Source of the DNA: Vagococcus salmoninarum
GTDB taxonomy: Bacteria; Bacillota; Bacilli; Lactobacillales; Vagococcaceae
NCBI RefSeq assembly: GCF_003987495.1
Contig: NZ_NGJU01000001.1
Location: 276,744 to 340,743 of the forward strand
Length of the DNA: 64,000 nucleotides
Direction of reading: 5' to 3'
Part shown: in pieces, positions 1 to 8,771 of the stretch
Numbering within the stretch: position 1 is the first letter of the stretch
Layout: the number at the start of each line of letters is the position of its first letter
Program-made: the position numbers and the translations under genes
Notes under the pieces: model-generated
The model's database searches: none
The model's input: the letters and a program-made list of their open reading frames with translations, nothing else
Told to the model about the DNA's origin: nothing

Positions 1-480
1 ATTTACAATAATTCAGCTATCAAAAACCTTGAAATTCAAAATGCTGTTGTAACAGGAACCTCAGGCTATATCTCTGTTTACAATAACAAAGCGATGTCTA
101 AATTTGTGATGAATGATGTTTACACTCACGGTTACTTATCAGCATACAACTTAGGTGAGACCGTTCTACAAATTAGTAACTCATTATTTGATGACTATAT
201 CTCAACTAACCAAGTCATTGAAGGCGAAGGTGGCCGAGCAATTATTGGTGACGCTCCAGTAATTGAAGGTGCTATTGATATGACTATTGAAAAAGGCGAA
301 GAGTTTTATCCATTAGCAGGAATTACTGCAACAGATACAGAAGATGGTGACTTAACTGGCCAAATTACAGTTGAAGGCGATGTTGATACTAGTGTCTATG
401 GTGTCTATGAAGTCACTTATAGTGTCACTGACAGTGATGACAACACAACAACAGTCACAATTTATGTCACAGTCGTTTAA
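1..480 (+). CDS. C-terminal part of a secreted beta-helix surface protein with Ig-like domain (5' cut by window edge)
   Basis: The frame is open from the first base, so this is the 3' part of a longer gene that starts outside the window; the Met at 94 is unlikely to be the real start. About the first 75 visible residues have short repeated beta-strand turns (Asn/Ser-rich, ISVYNN, ISNSLFDDY), as in right-handed beta-helix or pectin-lyase-like adhesins. The last 75 residues look like a DUF5011-type bacterial Ig-like domain (LAGITATDTEDGDLT, then VYEVTYSVTDSDDN). There is no LPXTG or WxL at the C terminus. Position directly before a WxL cluster suggests it is a surface component of the same complex. 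The family assignment is by pattern and the role is inferred. Confidence 0.6.
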   Translation: MYNNSAIKNLEIQNAVVTGTSGYISVYNNKAMSKFVMNDVYTHGYLSAYNLGETVLQISNSLFDDYISTNQVIEGEGGRAIIGDAPVIEGAIDMTIEKGEEFYPLAGITATDTEDGDLTGQITVEGDVDTSVYGVYEVTYSVTDSDDNTTTVTIYVTVV

Positions 481-518
481 TAGTCTTGCCAAACTTTAGC
501 AAGAAGTAAAGTTAGTTT

Positions 519-560
519 AGAAAATTGGCTGACAAATTAATTGCGTCAGCCAATTTTCTT
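519..560 (+). terminator. Rho-independent terminator-like hairpin
   Basis: A 14-15 bp stem (AAAATTGGCTGAC paired with GTCAGCCAATTTT) with a loop of about 9 nt lies just after the first gene. The T-tract is short, so read-through into the WxL cluster is possible. Confidence 0.6.
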
Positions 561-582
561 GAACTAGTTAAGGAGGTAAAAA

Positions 583-3084
583 ATGAATAAAAAACAACGA
601 CTGTTGATGGTTACTAGCACGTTATTGATTTTATTGACACTCTTTTTTAGTAGCGAACCTTTAAAAATTAGTGGGAATGAATCGGCTGAAACCTTTGATC
701 TGCGGAAGTATATTCCAATTGTTTGGAAAGGTGAAAGCCAGCAAGCAGGGAAGTTAATATTTGGGATGTCTCCAAATAGATCGACAGCCCCGTCACCAAC
801 CCAGTATTCGGTTCCGAATGTTCGCTTGTTAATGGATTTAGGCGACCCGACTGACCCAGAAAACACCCAGAAAGTCATCTCCCATACTCATATGCAGACG
901 AATGGCGATACGAACACAACGTCAACATTAAATATAGTAGAAACGATGCTTGAGTACGGAGCGAACCCGGATGTCAAAGAAGGTGCTGCTAATCTAGGGA
1001 GAGGAATTACTAGTTTCCCTGATGGTGGTAGTATTTCTGGTAACGCAATCGTAGCTGAAGGTAGTAAAGCGGAAAGTGATGATTTCAAGATTAAGTTGGA
1101 GATGACACCAGACGCAAATAATACCCGGGTCTACCATACTTTCACGATAGAAAACATTAGTAGTGAGACTAAAACCATTTACCCAGTGAAGCAAGTCGAT
1201 ACGATGTTAGCAAATAACGATACCGTACCAGTCTATGCTCGTGGTGATAATACCGGAATGTATATCGAAACAGCAGAATATGAAGGCGGGCAACCGATTG
1301 AAGGGGGGCCAACTTATCGTTTAGATTATATTACTGATGTTCCTAACGGCCCAATTGCCTACAACGGTGAACACCAAATAAATCTTTTTACGACTGTTTT
1401 TGGTGATGATATGGCAAATCCAACTAATACCGTTGAAAATATGGCGACTGGAGAAGTCGTTTACGCTGGTGATACGGGAAATGACTCAGGGATGTTTATG
1501 GCCTGGGGGGAGCAAGTCTTAACAGCAGGCGAAAGTGTAGTCATTAGTTATGCTGTTGGATTTAGTGCCTTAGCACCAGTCGAACTAACTAAGACAGTTA
1601 CTAATAAGACTAGTCCAGATGAATTTTCCCGAATTGAAGATGAGTTAGAGTATACGGTAACAGTTAAAAATGATACCGATAATGTCTTTGAAAAGGCTGA
1701 ATTTGTAGATACGCTACCAGCTGATGTTGAAAAACCAACCGAGATTACTGTGATTGACCATGAAGGCGTTGAAATTCCTCAAGAGCTGACTGTTTATGAT
1801 GAAGAGAGTCATACAATCACAGTTAGTGGCTTAGATTTACCAGCCAGAAGTCAAATTAGTTTACGTTATGTAGTCAAAGTCAAAGAGAGTGGTGCTGGTA
1901 AGACCTTAACAAATACTGTTAAGTTAACAGCTATCGATCAAAATGGTAGCACGATGGAGGCCGAAACAAGTCTAGATGTCCCAATTTTAGATTTGGGAAA
2001 AGTCATCATTCATTATCAAGACACGGAAACTAACGGGATTGCGGAAGATAAAATAATTGAAGGCAGTGTCGGAGACAAGTACGAAGAAGAGCCAATTGAG
2101 ATCTTTGGTTATGCTTATAAGTCTACGACAGGTCAAGCAACCGGTAAAATTACGAAGGAAGATCAAGTTGTCACCTTCGTCTATGAAAAACAAGACACTT
2201 ATCAATTAATCCAAAAAGTGACTAATGCTTCAGGTGATGATATGGATAAACAAGACGTTGGCATTAGTGAAGAGTTAACGTATCAAGGGAGCTTAATTCC
2301 TGATACAACAAATCTCAGCGAAGAAGAAATGGCAACCTTGTATAAAGAAGCGACCATTACTGAAAAAATTGATGAGAATTTGACAGATGTTAAAGAAATG
2401 ACCTTAACAACTAGTGATGGGGTAGCTGTAGGAACTGCTAGTTATGATGCAGATAATCATGCAGTGACAGGAATTATCACGGAAGCGGATCAACTTAAGC
2501 TAACCGAGTCATTGATTTTGACTTACAAAGCAACGGTCAAGGCTGAGGCCCAAATCGGAACTGAAATAAAACAAAAAGCTAGCGCCAAAGTGATTTATTT
2601 ATTAGACGAAAACTTAGTGATTCCTGGTGTCTCTAATGAAGTTGTTTCAATTGTAAATCGTGGCGAGCTAATTTTCGAGTCAGCACCTGAAATTTTAGGT
2701 TTTGGTGATGATAATAAAATCTCAAGTAAAGATGAAGAGATTGAATTAGTGACGAAAGATCAAGACCTGTCAGTCAAAGATTTACGTGGAAAAGGTAATC
2801 AATGGTCAATGACAGTTCGTTTAGTCAAAGAATTAACGAATGGCGATAGTTTACTAGCAGAATCGATGTACTATCTTAAAGATGGTAAGGAACAAGTGAT
2901 TAACGAGAACAATTCAGCCGCAGTCTATGAAAAAACAACTGACTCAGCAGACTCAATCCATATCTCTGAAGAATGGTCTGGTAAAAATAAGCCTATTTTG
3001 AAAGTAAGAGCTGGAACTGCCCGGATTGGTAATTATCAAGGGACTATTCAATGGTCATTACAAGATGTACCGAATTTAGAATAA
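583..3084 (+). CDS. Large multidomain WxL surface protein with MucBP domain (CscC-like)
   Basis: This 833-aa exported protein follows an AAGGAGG ribosome-binding site. An N-terminal hydrophobic segment (about 8-22) serves as signal or anchor. Residues about 330-460 look like a DUF11/isopeptide-type repeat found in adhesin stalks (TKTVTNKTSPDE, then LEYTVTVKND). Residues about 470-537 match a MucBP domain (KVIIHYQDTE, then VTFVYEK). The last 140 residues are a WxL-type wall-binding domain with a variant first motif (QWSMTV) and a canonical closing one (QWSLQDVP). WxL domains bind peptidoglycan non-covalently. It leads a cluster of LPXTG, WxL and DUF916 genes, like the large CscC member of csc clusters. 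A role in adhesion to mucin or glycans is inferred from MucBP. Confidence 0.8.
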   Translation: MNKKQRLLMVTSTLLILLTLFFSSEPLKISGNESAETFDLRKYIPIVWKGESQQAGKLIFGMSPNRSTAPSPTQYSVPNVRLLMDLGDPTDPENTQKVISHTHMQTNGDTNTTSTLNIVETMLEYGANPDVKEGAANLGRGITSFPDGGSISGNAIVAEGSKAESDDFKIKLEMTPDANNTRVYHTFTIENISSETKTIYPVKQVDTMLANNDTVPVYARGDNTGMYIETAEYEGGQPIEGGPTYRLDYITDVPNGPIAYNGEHQINLFTTVFGDDMANPTNTVENMATGEVVYAGDTGNDSGMFMAWGEQVLTAGESVVISYAVGFSALAPVELTKTVTNKTSPDEFSRIEDELEYTVTVKNDTDNVFEKAEFVDTLPADVEKPTEITVIDHEGVEIPQELTVYDEESHTITVSGLDLPARSQISLRYVVKVKESGAGKTLTNTVKLTAIDQNGSTMEAETSLDVPILDLGKVIIHYQDTETNGIAEDKIIEGSVGDKYEEEPIEIFGYAYKSTTGQATGKITKEDQVVTFVYEKQDTYQLIQKVTNASGDDMDKQDVGISEELTYQGSLIPDTTNLSEEEMATLYKEATITEKIDENLTDVKEMTLTTSDGVAVGTASYDADNHAVTGIITEADQLKLTESLILTYKATVKAEAQIGTEIKQKASAKVIYLLDENLVIPGVSNEVVSIVNRGELIFESAPEILGFGDDNKISSKDEEIELVTKDQDLSVKDLRGKGNQWSMTVRLVKELTNGDSLLAESMYYLKDGKEQVINENNSAAVYEKTTDSADSIHISEEWSGKNKPILKVRAGTARIGNYQGTIQWSLQDVPNLE

Positions 3085-3128
3085 GAACTATTAATAACAA
3101 GACGAGCAAGAGTGAAAGGAGGCAAATT

Positions 3129-3458
3129 TTGACTAGAAAGCAAGGGTTTATCAAAAGTATTTGGTTAATAGGTTTAGTATTAATTTTTAGTACGCAAGTA
3201 ATGGCTGAAACAAAGGCCGATTATGAAAGTAATGGGTCAGTAGGTTTTTATGGGAAATATGTTTTTCCTGACAAAGAAAAACCAGAAGTCCCAGACCCAG
3301 GCGTAACCCCGCCACCGGTAGTTAAACCTGCCCCAAAACCTAGTGTCACATTGCCACAAACAGGTGAAAAGGTAACAGAGTTAGTAGCAGTGACAGGAAT
3401 GGTCACGTTATTAAGCATCTATTTAATAGTAACTAAAAGGAAAGAGGTAGGAGAATGA
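3129..3458 (+). CDS. Small LPXTG-anchored surface protein (CscD-like)
   Basis: The likely start is TTG at 3129, eight bases after GGAGG (the longer upstream reading overlaps the previous gene and lacks a ribosome-binding site). The protein is 109 aa. It has a signal peptide (about 1-27, ending QVMAE), a short motif SNGSVGFYGKY, a Pro-rich spacer, then LPQTG at about 76-80, a hydrophobic segment and the basic tail TKRKEVGE: a complete sortase A sorting signal. It overlaps the next WxL gene by 4 bp, so the two are translationally coupled. Short LPXTG proteins of this kind are a fixed member of csc-type WxL clusters. The SNGSV motif also occurs in the neighbouring WxL protein, hinting at a shared interaction or assembly element (inference). 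Confidence 0.85.
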   Translation: MTRKQGFIKSIWLIGLVLIFSTQVMAETKADYESNGSVGFYGKYVFPDKEKPEVPDPGVTPPPVVKPAPKPSVTLPQTGEKVTELVAVTGMVTLLSIYLIVTKRKEVGE

Positions 3459-4234
3459 AAAAAATCACATTAGGGTTAAGTACATTATTAGTAAGTGGTG
3501 CTGTTTTAAGTGCAACGTTAGTCGAGGCAGGAGAAACGGGGGCCGAATATAAATCAAATGGTTCAGTTTTCTTTGAACCTAATACAGACCCAGTTGATCC
3601 AGTGGATCCAACTGATCCAGAAATTCCAGTTGATCCAGTGGACCCAACTGATCCAGAAGGTCCAAATCCAGGAACGGATGGCCCACTAAGCATCGACTAC
3701 GCGTCATCACTTGATTTTGGCAAAAATAAAATTACTAATAAGAATGAAGTTTATTTTGCTAATGCCCAAACTTTTAAAGGAGACCATGAAGGTGAATTCC
3801 GAGGTAACTATGTTCAAGTTTCTGATAATCGGGGAACTAATGCTGGTTGGACGCTAACAGTTTCACAAAAAGGTCAGTTTAAAAATGATGCTGCCAAAGA
3901 ATATAAAGTCTTAACTGGTACAAGCATTAAGTTCACACAGCCGAAAGCTAATTCGAACATGATTGAATCAGTTAAAGCCCCAGCAGTCTCAGAATTTGAG
4001 CTAGATCCTAATGGTGCTGCTAGTTTAGTTATGGCAGCGGCTGAAGGTTCAGGTGTTGGGACATGGGTTGATTATTTTGGAACAGCCGAAGAGATGACTG
4101 TCAATGGCGAAGTAATTCAAAAAAATAAAGCCATTACTTTATCAGTACCAGGTTCAACGCCAAAAGAAGCCGTTGAATATCGAACAACATTAGTTTGGAC
4201 TTTAACAGACACGCCTGGCGGAGAAGTTAAATAA
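3455..4234 (+). CDS. WxL domain surface protein 1 (CscB-like)
   Basis: This is a 259-aa secreted protein. It has a signal peptide of about 25 residues, then the motif KSNGSVFFEPN shared with the preceding LPXTG protein, and an Asp-Pro-rich linker (repeats of DPVDP/DPTDP, about 45-75). The rest is a full WxL domain opening with GPLSIDYASSLDFG. The two signature motifs are GWTLTV (mid-domain) and VWTLTDTP (C terminus). It overlaps cscD by 4 bp. It is the most divergent of the four tandem WxL paralogues. Wall binding through the WxL domain is known for the family; its partner or ligand is unknown. Confidence 0.88.
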   Translation: MKKITLGLSTLLVSGAVLSATLVEAGETGAEYKSNGSVFFEPNTDPVDPVDPTDPEIPVDPVDPTDPEGPNPGTDGPLSIDYASSLDFGKNKITNKNEVYFANAQTFKGDHEGEFRGNYVQVSDNRGTNAGWTLTVSQKGQFKNDAAKEYKVLTGTSIKFTQPKANSNMIESVKAPAVSEFELDPNGAASLVMAAAEGSGVGTWVDYFGTAEEMTVNGEVIQKNKAITLSVPGSTPKEAVEYRTTLVWTLTDTPGGEVK

Positions 4235-4264
4235 TAAAAATATATCAATAGAGGAGAAATAATA

Positions 4265-5029
4265 ATGAAAAAACAATTATTTGTAAGTGCAGTAGTATTA
4301 AGTTCAATGGTTTTAGGAGCAACAACAAGTTACGCAGCAGCAGGTGCTTCAGAAGGTAAACCGGCGAAACGTGACACTGCAGGTCAAGTCTTTTTTGAAG
4401 AAAATGATGGTCCAACTGTCCCAGTTGACCCAATTGATCCAGAAATTCCAGTTTTACCGATTGATCCAATTGATCCTGAGAAACCAGTTGAACCAGGAAC
4501 GGACGGTCCATTAAGTTTAGATTATGCTTCAGCTTTGAATTTTGGTAAACAAAAAATTACTTCTCAAGATAAAGTTTATTATGCAGCAACACAAGAAGTT
4601 GTTATTGAAGGCGTTCATAGCCAAAAACCTTTATACGCCCAAGTAACTGATGGTCGTGGTGAATTAGCTGGTTGGTCATTAGCGGTTACGCAAAATGGTC
4701 AATTTAAAACAGATGCCGGCGTTGAATTAAAAGGTGCTGTGATTAAGTTTATTAATGGTCAAGAAGAAACAGTCATGGAATCACCAGCTCCTTCAACAGT
4801 TACAAGTGACGTGGAACTAGTTGCTGATGGTTCAGCCAGCTCATTATTAATGAAAGCTGAAAAAGATGAAGCTGCTGGAACTTGGATTTACCGTATGGGT
4901 GATTTAGAAACGATGGAAACTAGTGTCCAATTACACGTTCCAGGTAAATCAACTAAATTAAAAGAAAAATATACAACATCATTGACATGGTCTTTAAGCA
5001 CATTACCAGGAACTGAAGTTGGCGAATAA
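4265..5029 (+). CDS. WxL domain surface protein 2
   Basis: This 254-aa secreted WxL protein follows GAGGAG. A signal peptide (about 1-24, SYAAAGAS) is followed by the motif KPAKRDTAGQVFFEEN, an Asp-Pro linker (VDPIDPEIPVLPIDPIDPEKP) and the domain opener GPLSLDYASALNFG. The WxL motifs are GWSLAV and LTWSLSTLP. It is closely similar to the next two paralogues over its whole length, so they arose by recent tandem duplication. No catalytic residues are visible. It probably acts as a non-covalently wall-bound structural or adhesive subunit. Confidence 0.88.
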   Translation: MKKQLFVSAVVLSSMVLGATTSYAAAGASEGKPAKRDTAGQVFFEENDGPTVPVDPIDPEIPVLPIDPIDPEKPVEPGTDGPLSLDYASALNFGKQKITSQDKVYYAATQEVVIEGVHSQKPLYAQVTDGRGELAGWSLAVTQNGQFKTDAGVELKGAVIKFINGQEETVMESPAPSTVTSDVELVADGSASSLLMKAEKDEAAGTWIYRMGDLETMETSVQLHVPGKSTKLKEKYTTSLTWSLSTLPGTEVGE

Positions 5030-5070
5030 CAACATTTACGAAAAAAATTAATTATAGAGGAGAATATAAA

Positions 5071-5847
5071 ATGAAAAAAACAAAAACAATTATCGGGGCA
5101 GCTTTATTATGTAGTATGGCTTTAAATACAAGTGTGGCTTTAGCAGCTGCAGGCGCAACACCAGAAGCACCAGCTAAAAGAAACACAGATGCAGTTGTAA
5201 CATTTAAAGAAAGTAAAGATCCAGTTAACCCAGTTGATCCGATTGACCCAGAAATTCCAGTTGATCCAATTGACCCAATTGATCCAGAAAAACCAGTAGA
5301 ACCAGGAACAGATGGTCCATTAAGTTTAGACTATGCTTCAGCTTTTAATTTTGGTGAACAAATTATTACACCAAGTGACAAAGTTTACTATGCTGCCACT
5401 CAAGAAGTTGTTATTGAGGGAGAACATAGTCAAAAACCATTATACGCTCAAGTAACAGATGGTCGTGGGTCAGAAATTGAAGCTGGCTGGAACTTAGCAA
5501 TCAAACAAAATGGTCAATTTAAAACAGAATCAGGCAAAGTTTTGAATGGTGCTGTTATTAAATTTACAACAGGTCAAACAGAAACCGTTTCTGAATCAAA
5601 AAGCCCAAGTACTGTTACTGCCGATGTTGAATTAGTTGCCGATGGTTCAGCTACTTCTAAATTAATGGAAGCGAGCACCGGTGAAGGGGCTGGAACACAT
5701 ATTTATCGTTTAGGTGACCTAGATACAATGGAACAAGGTGTCCAATTACATGTGCCAGGTAAATCGACTAAAGTCAAAGATAAATATACAACATCATTAA
5801 CATGGATCTTAAGCACAGCACCAGATCCCGGTGAAGGTGAAGAGTAA
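5071..5847 (+). CDS. WxL domain surface protein 3
   Basis: This 258-aa secreted WxL protein has an AGAGGAG ribosome-binding site and a signal peptide ending near ALAAAGA. The Asp-Pro linker (about 48-73) is slightly longer than in its neighbours. Domain opener GPLSLDYASAFNFG and motifs GWNLAI (a WxL variant with Asn) and LTWILSTAP are present. It shares the conserved stretch VYYAATQEVVIEGEHSQKPL with copies 2 and 4. The four copies are separated only by 30-60 bp gaps, each with its own ribosome-binding site, so they are probably one transcript. Confidence 0.88.
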   Translation: MKKTKTIIGAALLCSMALNTSVALAAAGATPEAPAKRNTDAVVTFKESKDPVNPVDPIDPEIPVDPIDPIDPEKPVEPGTDGPLSLDYASAFNFGEQIITPSDKVYYAATQEVVIEGEHSQKPLYAQVTDGRGSEIEAGWNLAIKQNGQFKTESGKVLNGAVIKFTTGQTETVSESKSPSTVTADVELVADGSATSKLMEASTGEGAGTHIYRLGDLDTMEQGVQLHVPGKSTKVKDKYTTSLTWILSTAPDPGEGEE

Positions 5848-5907
5848 GCAATTCCAAGTCGATAGATAAGGCATTAATTAATAGCTAAATAAAAAGGAGA
5901 AAATAAA

Positions 5908-6669
5908 ATGAAAAAAATATTAGTAGGAACATTATTATTCAGCACAGTTTTATTAAATGCGACACCAGTTTTAGCGGCGCCAGGAGCTGAAGAAGGGGCA
6001 CCAGCGAAACGAACGACTGATGCCATTGTCAAATTCAAAGAAAACAAAGATCCAGTCAATCCAGTAGATCCGATTGATCCAGAAATTCCCGTTGATCCGA
6101 TCGATCCAACTGATCCTGAAAAACCAATTGAACCAGGAACAGGTGGTCCATTAAGTTTAGATTACGCTTCAGCTTTGAACTTTGGGGAACAAAAAATTAG
6201 TTCAAAAGATGAAACTTATTACGCAGCAACTCAAGAAGTCGTTATTGAGGGCGAACATAGTCAAAAACCATTATATGCTCAAGTAACAGATAATCGTGGA
6301 AGTTTAGAAGGATGGGAGTTGTCAGTTGCCCAAAATGGCCAATTTATTTCTGGCGATAAAGAATTAACAGGCGCAACAATCACTTTTAAAATGGGACAAA
6401 AAGAAACTGTTTCTGCTTCACCAGCCCCTGGGACTGTTGTTGAAGAAGTGATTTTACCAATCGATGGAACATCAACAAAACTTATGACAGCAGCCAAAGG
6501 TCAAGGTGCTGGAACTTGGATTTATCGTATGGGAGACTTAGCAACAATGGATAAAGGTGTAGAATTAATGGTTCCAGGTGCGTCAATGAAACTTAAAGAT
6601 GCAGAATATAAAACCACATTAACATGGTCATTAAGCGTCTTACCAGGTAACGAAGAAGGCGGAGAATAG
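5908..6669 (+). CDS. WxL domain surface protein 4
   Basis: This 253-aa secreted WxL protein is the last of the four tandem paralogues. The ribosome-binding site is AAGGAG and the signal peptide ends near VLAAPGA. The linker is VNPVDPIDPEIPVDPIDPTDP in character, followed by GPLSLDYASALNFG. The WxL motifs are GWELSV and LTWSLSVLP. It is followed by a strong terminator, so it closes the surface-protein transcription unit that begins at 583. High similarity to copies 2 and 3 makes the block a substrate for recombination and copy-number change. Confidence 0.88.
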   Translation: MKKILVGTLLFSTVLLNATPVLAAPGAEEGAPAKRTTDAIVKFKENKDPVNPVDPIDPEIPVDPIDPTDPEKPIEPGTGGPLSLDYASALNFGEQKISSKDETYYAATQEVVIEGEHSQKPLYAQVTDNRGSLEGWELSVAQNGQFISGDKELTGATITFKMGQKETVSASPAPGTVVEEVILPIDGTSTKLMTAAKGQGAGTWIYRMGDLATMDKGVELMVPGASMKLKDAEYKTTLTWSLSVLPGNEEGGE

Positions 6670-6696
6670 TCTCATTTGTTCTAACTAAAGAATGAA

Positions 6697-6760
6697 AAGT
6701 CCTGTATGTTGATTAGGGTTAGCCTGAATTAGGACTAGTTTAATCACATACAGGTTTTTT
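6697..6760 (+). terminator. Rho-independent terminator after the WxL genes
   Basis: Distant arms CCTGTATGTTGATTA and TAATCACATACAGG pair and are followed by TTTTTT. It separates the four WxL genes from the DUF916 gene, giving higher expression of the former if leaky. Confidence 0.8.
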
Positions 6761-6804
6761 GTTAAGAAAAATGTGAAAACGAAGTTAAGGAAAGGAAAGA
6801 AATA

Positions 6805-7905
6805 ATGAAATTAAAAAATAAAATAATCCCAAGTATCTTGACTTTCTTTTTGATGATTATATTTTTTGGTGCAAATGCTGAAGCTTCTCAACTGAACTTT
6901 AGTGTAAATCCAACAATTCCGGAAAAGATTCAAGTAGATAAAACTAAAACCTACTATGATTTAAAATTAGCTAAAGATCAAACGGAAACCTTTGAAGTAA
7001 CGTTAAAAAATCATACTAAAAAAGACGTGACGGTTTTAACGAGTTTCAATCGGGCAACAACTAATATTAATGGCATTGTTGAGTATGGTTTAAATGAAAA
7101 TAAAGCCGAAGATCAATTAGAAAACGATATTGAAAAAATTGTAACGATTGATCAGCCGGAAATAGTCGTTAAACCCAATGAAGATAAAGTCGTTAAGTTG
7201 AAAGTTAAAATGCCTAAAAATGATTTCGAAGGAGTTATGGCGGCTGGTATTACATTTAAAGAAAAAGGCAATGAAGGAGATCAAGAAGATAGTGAACAAG
7301 GTCTAGCTATTAAAAATGAGTATGCTTATATTGTCGCTTTCTTATTACATGGAAATAAGCTTCAAAAGGATATTAAGTCCGAATTAGAACTTGGTAAAGT
7401 TCAAGCAAACCAAGTTAATGTTCGAAATGTAATTACAGCTAATATAAAGAACGTTAAGCCGAAATATGTGAATAAAATTGAAGTTGATGCGAAAGTCACT
7501 AAAAAAGGCAGCTCGGAAACACTTTATAAACTGAAAAAGACAGAGTTACAGATGGCACCTAATTCTAATTTCGATTATGCGATACCTTTAGATGGTAAAA
7601 AATTAAAAGCAGGTACGTATTTGTTGAAAATGAAGGTGAATTCGTCATCAGGAGATTGGGAATTCGAAAAGGAATTTAAAATTTCAGCAGAAGAATCCAA
7701 AAAATATAATGAACAAGATGTATCAATTAAAAAAGATTACACTTGGTGGTATGTTGCTGGTGGGATCTTACTACTCTTAATCATTCAATTAATTGTGATG
7801 TTAATTATTAAGAAAACTAAGGCGAAAAAAAAGCGACAAGCTTTAGAAAGTAGTAGTAAACATCGGCCAAAAAGAAACCGAAGTAAAAAGAAATCTAGAA
7901 AATAG
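6805..7905 (+). CDS. DUF916/DUF3324 WxL-partner membrane-anchored protein (CscA-like)
   Basis: The protein is 366 aa: signal peptide (about 1-27), a WxL-protein peptidoglycan-binding domain (DUF916, about 30-155) with typical opener LNFSVNPTIPEKIQ and TYYDLKLAKDQTETFEV, a host-binding domain (DUF3324, about 165-305), one C-terminal membrane helix (about 314-335) and a strongly basic tail rich in KKK and RPKR. The family is always found with WxL proteins and is thought to hold them to wall and membrane. It sits after the terminator at 6760 with its own AGGAAAGG site. The extracellular location is clear from topology; the exact partner among the four WxL paralogues cannot be told. Confidence 0.88.
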   Translation: MKLKNKIIPSILTFFLMIIFFGANAEASQLNFSVNPTIPEKIQVDKTKTYYDLKLAKDQTETFEVTLKNHTKKDVTVLTSFNRATTNINGIVEYGLNENKAEDQLENDIEKIVTIDQPEIVVKPNEDKVVKLKVKMPKNDFEGVMAAGITFKEKGNEGDQEDSEQGLAIKNEYAYIVAFLLHGNKLQKDIKSELELGKVQANQVNVRNVITANIKNVKPKYVNKIEVDAKVTKKGSSETLYKLKKTELQMAPNSNFDYAIPLDGKKLKAGTYLLKMKVNSSSGDWEFEKEFKISAEESKKYNEQDVSIKKDYTWWYVAGGILLLLIIQLIVMLIIKKTKAKKKRQALESSSKHRPKRNRSKKKSRK

Positions 7906-7962
7906 CATTATAAACCAGAACAAATGAGTATGTGATTTTATTGAGAAAGGGGAACGAGACAA

Positions 7963-8493
7963 ATGAGTACGATTGCTTATCTTAAAATTGATTTACCAGT
8001 AGAGATTAGTACCCAATTGAATCAAATCCAAAGGTATGGGTTTGATTATTTATTTGTCGAAGAAAGTTGGACGATGGATAACCCAGAGTTAGGTAAAGTG
8101 TTAACAAAGCTAAATAAAAATAATGTGTTATTAATCTACAGTTTAGTTACAGTTTGTAAAAATAATGAGTTATTTGAAGTAGTCAAGAATAAAAATGTCC
8201 GTTTAGTTAGCTTAGACGAGAAGGTAGACACCGAGAAAAAAGAATATGCTGAGCTGATTAATAACTTTAATTTAATTAAAACAACAGAAAAAAAATTACG
8301 CTCCCTTAAAATGCAAAACATCATTCAAGAAAGAAAAAAAGAAGGGAAGATGGTCGGTCGACCGACGATTACTGCTGATAAAAAAGAAGAAATAGTTAGT
8401 TTATATCAAAAAAAGTTGTCATTAAGAGAAATCGCTACAATCGCTGGTACTTCTCTTGGAACTGTTCATAAATATGTCCATATGGACGTATAA
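7963..8493 (+). CDS. Serine-recombinase-like DNA-binding protein without catalytic residues
   Basis: This 176-aa protein has the layout of a small resolvase: an N-terminal alpha/beta domain of about 95 residues, a charged connecting helix, and a C-terminal helix-turn-helix (GRPTITADKKEEIVSLYQ, then LSLREIATIAGTSLGTVHKY). The catalytic motif of serine recombinases (Y-x-R-V-S near the N terminus) is replaced by IAYLKIDLP, and the usual Leu-x-Asp-Arg-x-x-Arg motif is replaced by IYSLVTVC. It should therefore not cut DNA. Being last in the WxL cluster, it is more likely a DNA-binding regulator of this locus. The structural resemblance is seen; the regulatory role is inferred. Confidence 0.65.
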   Translation: MSTIAYLKIDLPVEISTQLNQIQRYGFDYLFVEESWTMDNPELGKVLTKLNKNNVLLIYSLVTVCKNNELFEVVKNKNVRLVSLDEKVDTEKKEYAELINNFNLIKTTEKKLRSLKMQNIIQERKKEGKMVGRPTITADKKEEIVSLYQKKLSLREIATIAGTSLGTVHKYVHMDV

Positions 8494-8703
8494 TATTACT
8501 ATTATCTTTCAAAGTAAGGCGAAAAGCTTAAGCAAATAAAATAGTCCATGACATTTAAAAAGACTGCTGTCGAATTGACAAACTCAACGGAAGTATTTTA
8601 ATTTTAGGGATATTTTGCTAAGGAATCATGAAAGATTAATACTAGAGTTTCGGGGGCCGTGACCTTTGTTTAATAAATAGTTTCCAAAAGATAAATAGAC
8701 AAT

Positions 8704-8750
8704 AAAGGCTCCTGCAAGTTAGAGTGTTACTCTGGTTTGCAGGAGCCTTT
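8704..8750. terminator. Bidirectional terminator between convergent genes
   Basis: A 14-bp stem, AAAGGCTCCTGCAA with TTGCAGGAGCCTTT, lies between the rightward WxL cluster and the leftward lipoprotein gene. The stretch 8494-8700 before it shows no convincing gene. Confidence 0.85.
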
Positions 8751-8771
8751 ATAAGTAGTTAAGTCAAAAGT

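Noticed and set aside
3594-6130. CRISPR-like short repeats in the WxL genes
   Set aside because: The repeats encode in-frame Asp-Pro linkers (GATCCA units) in four genes. There are no spacers of constant length and no cas genes.
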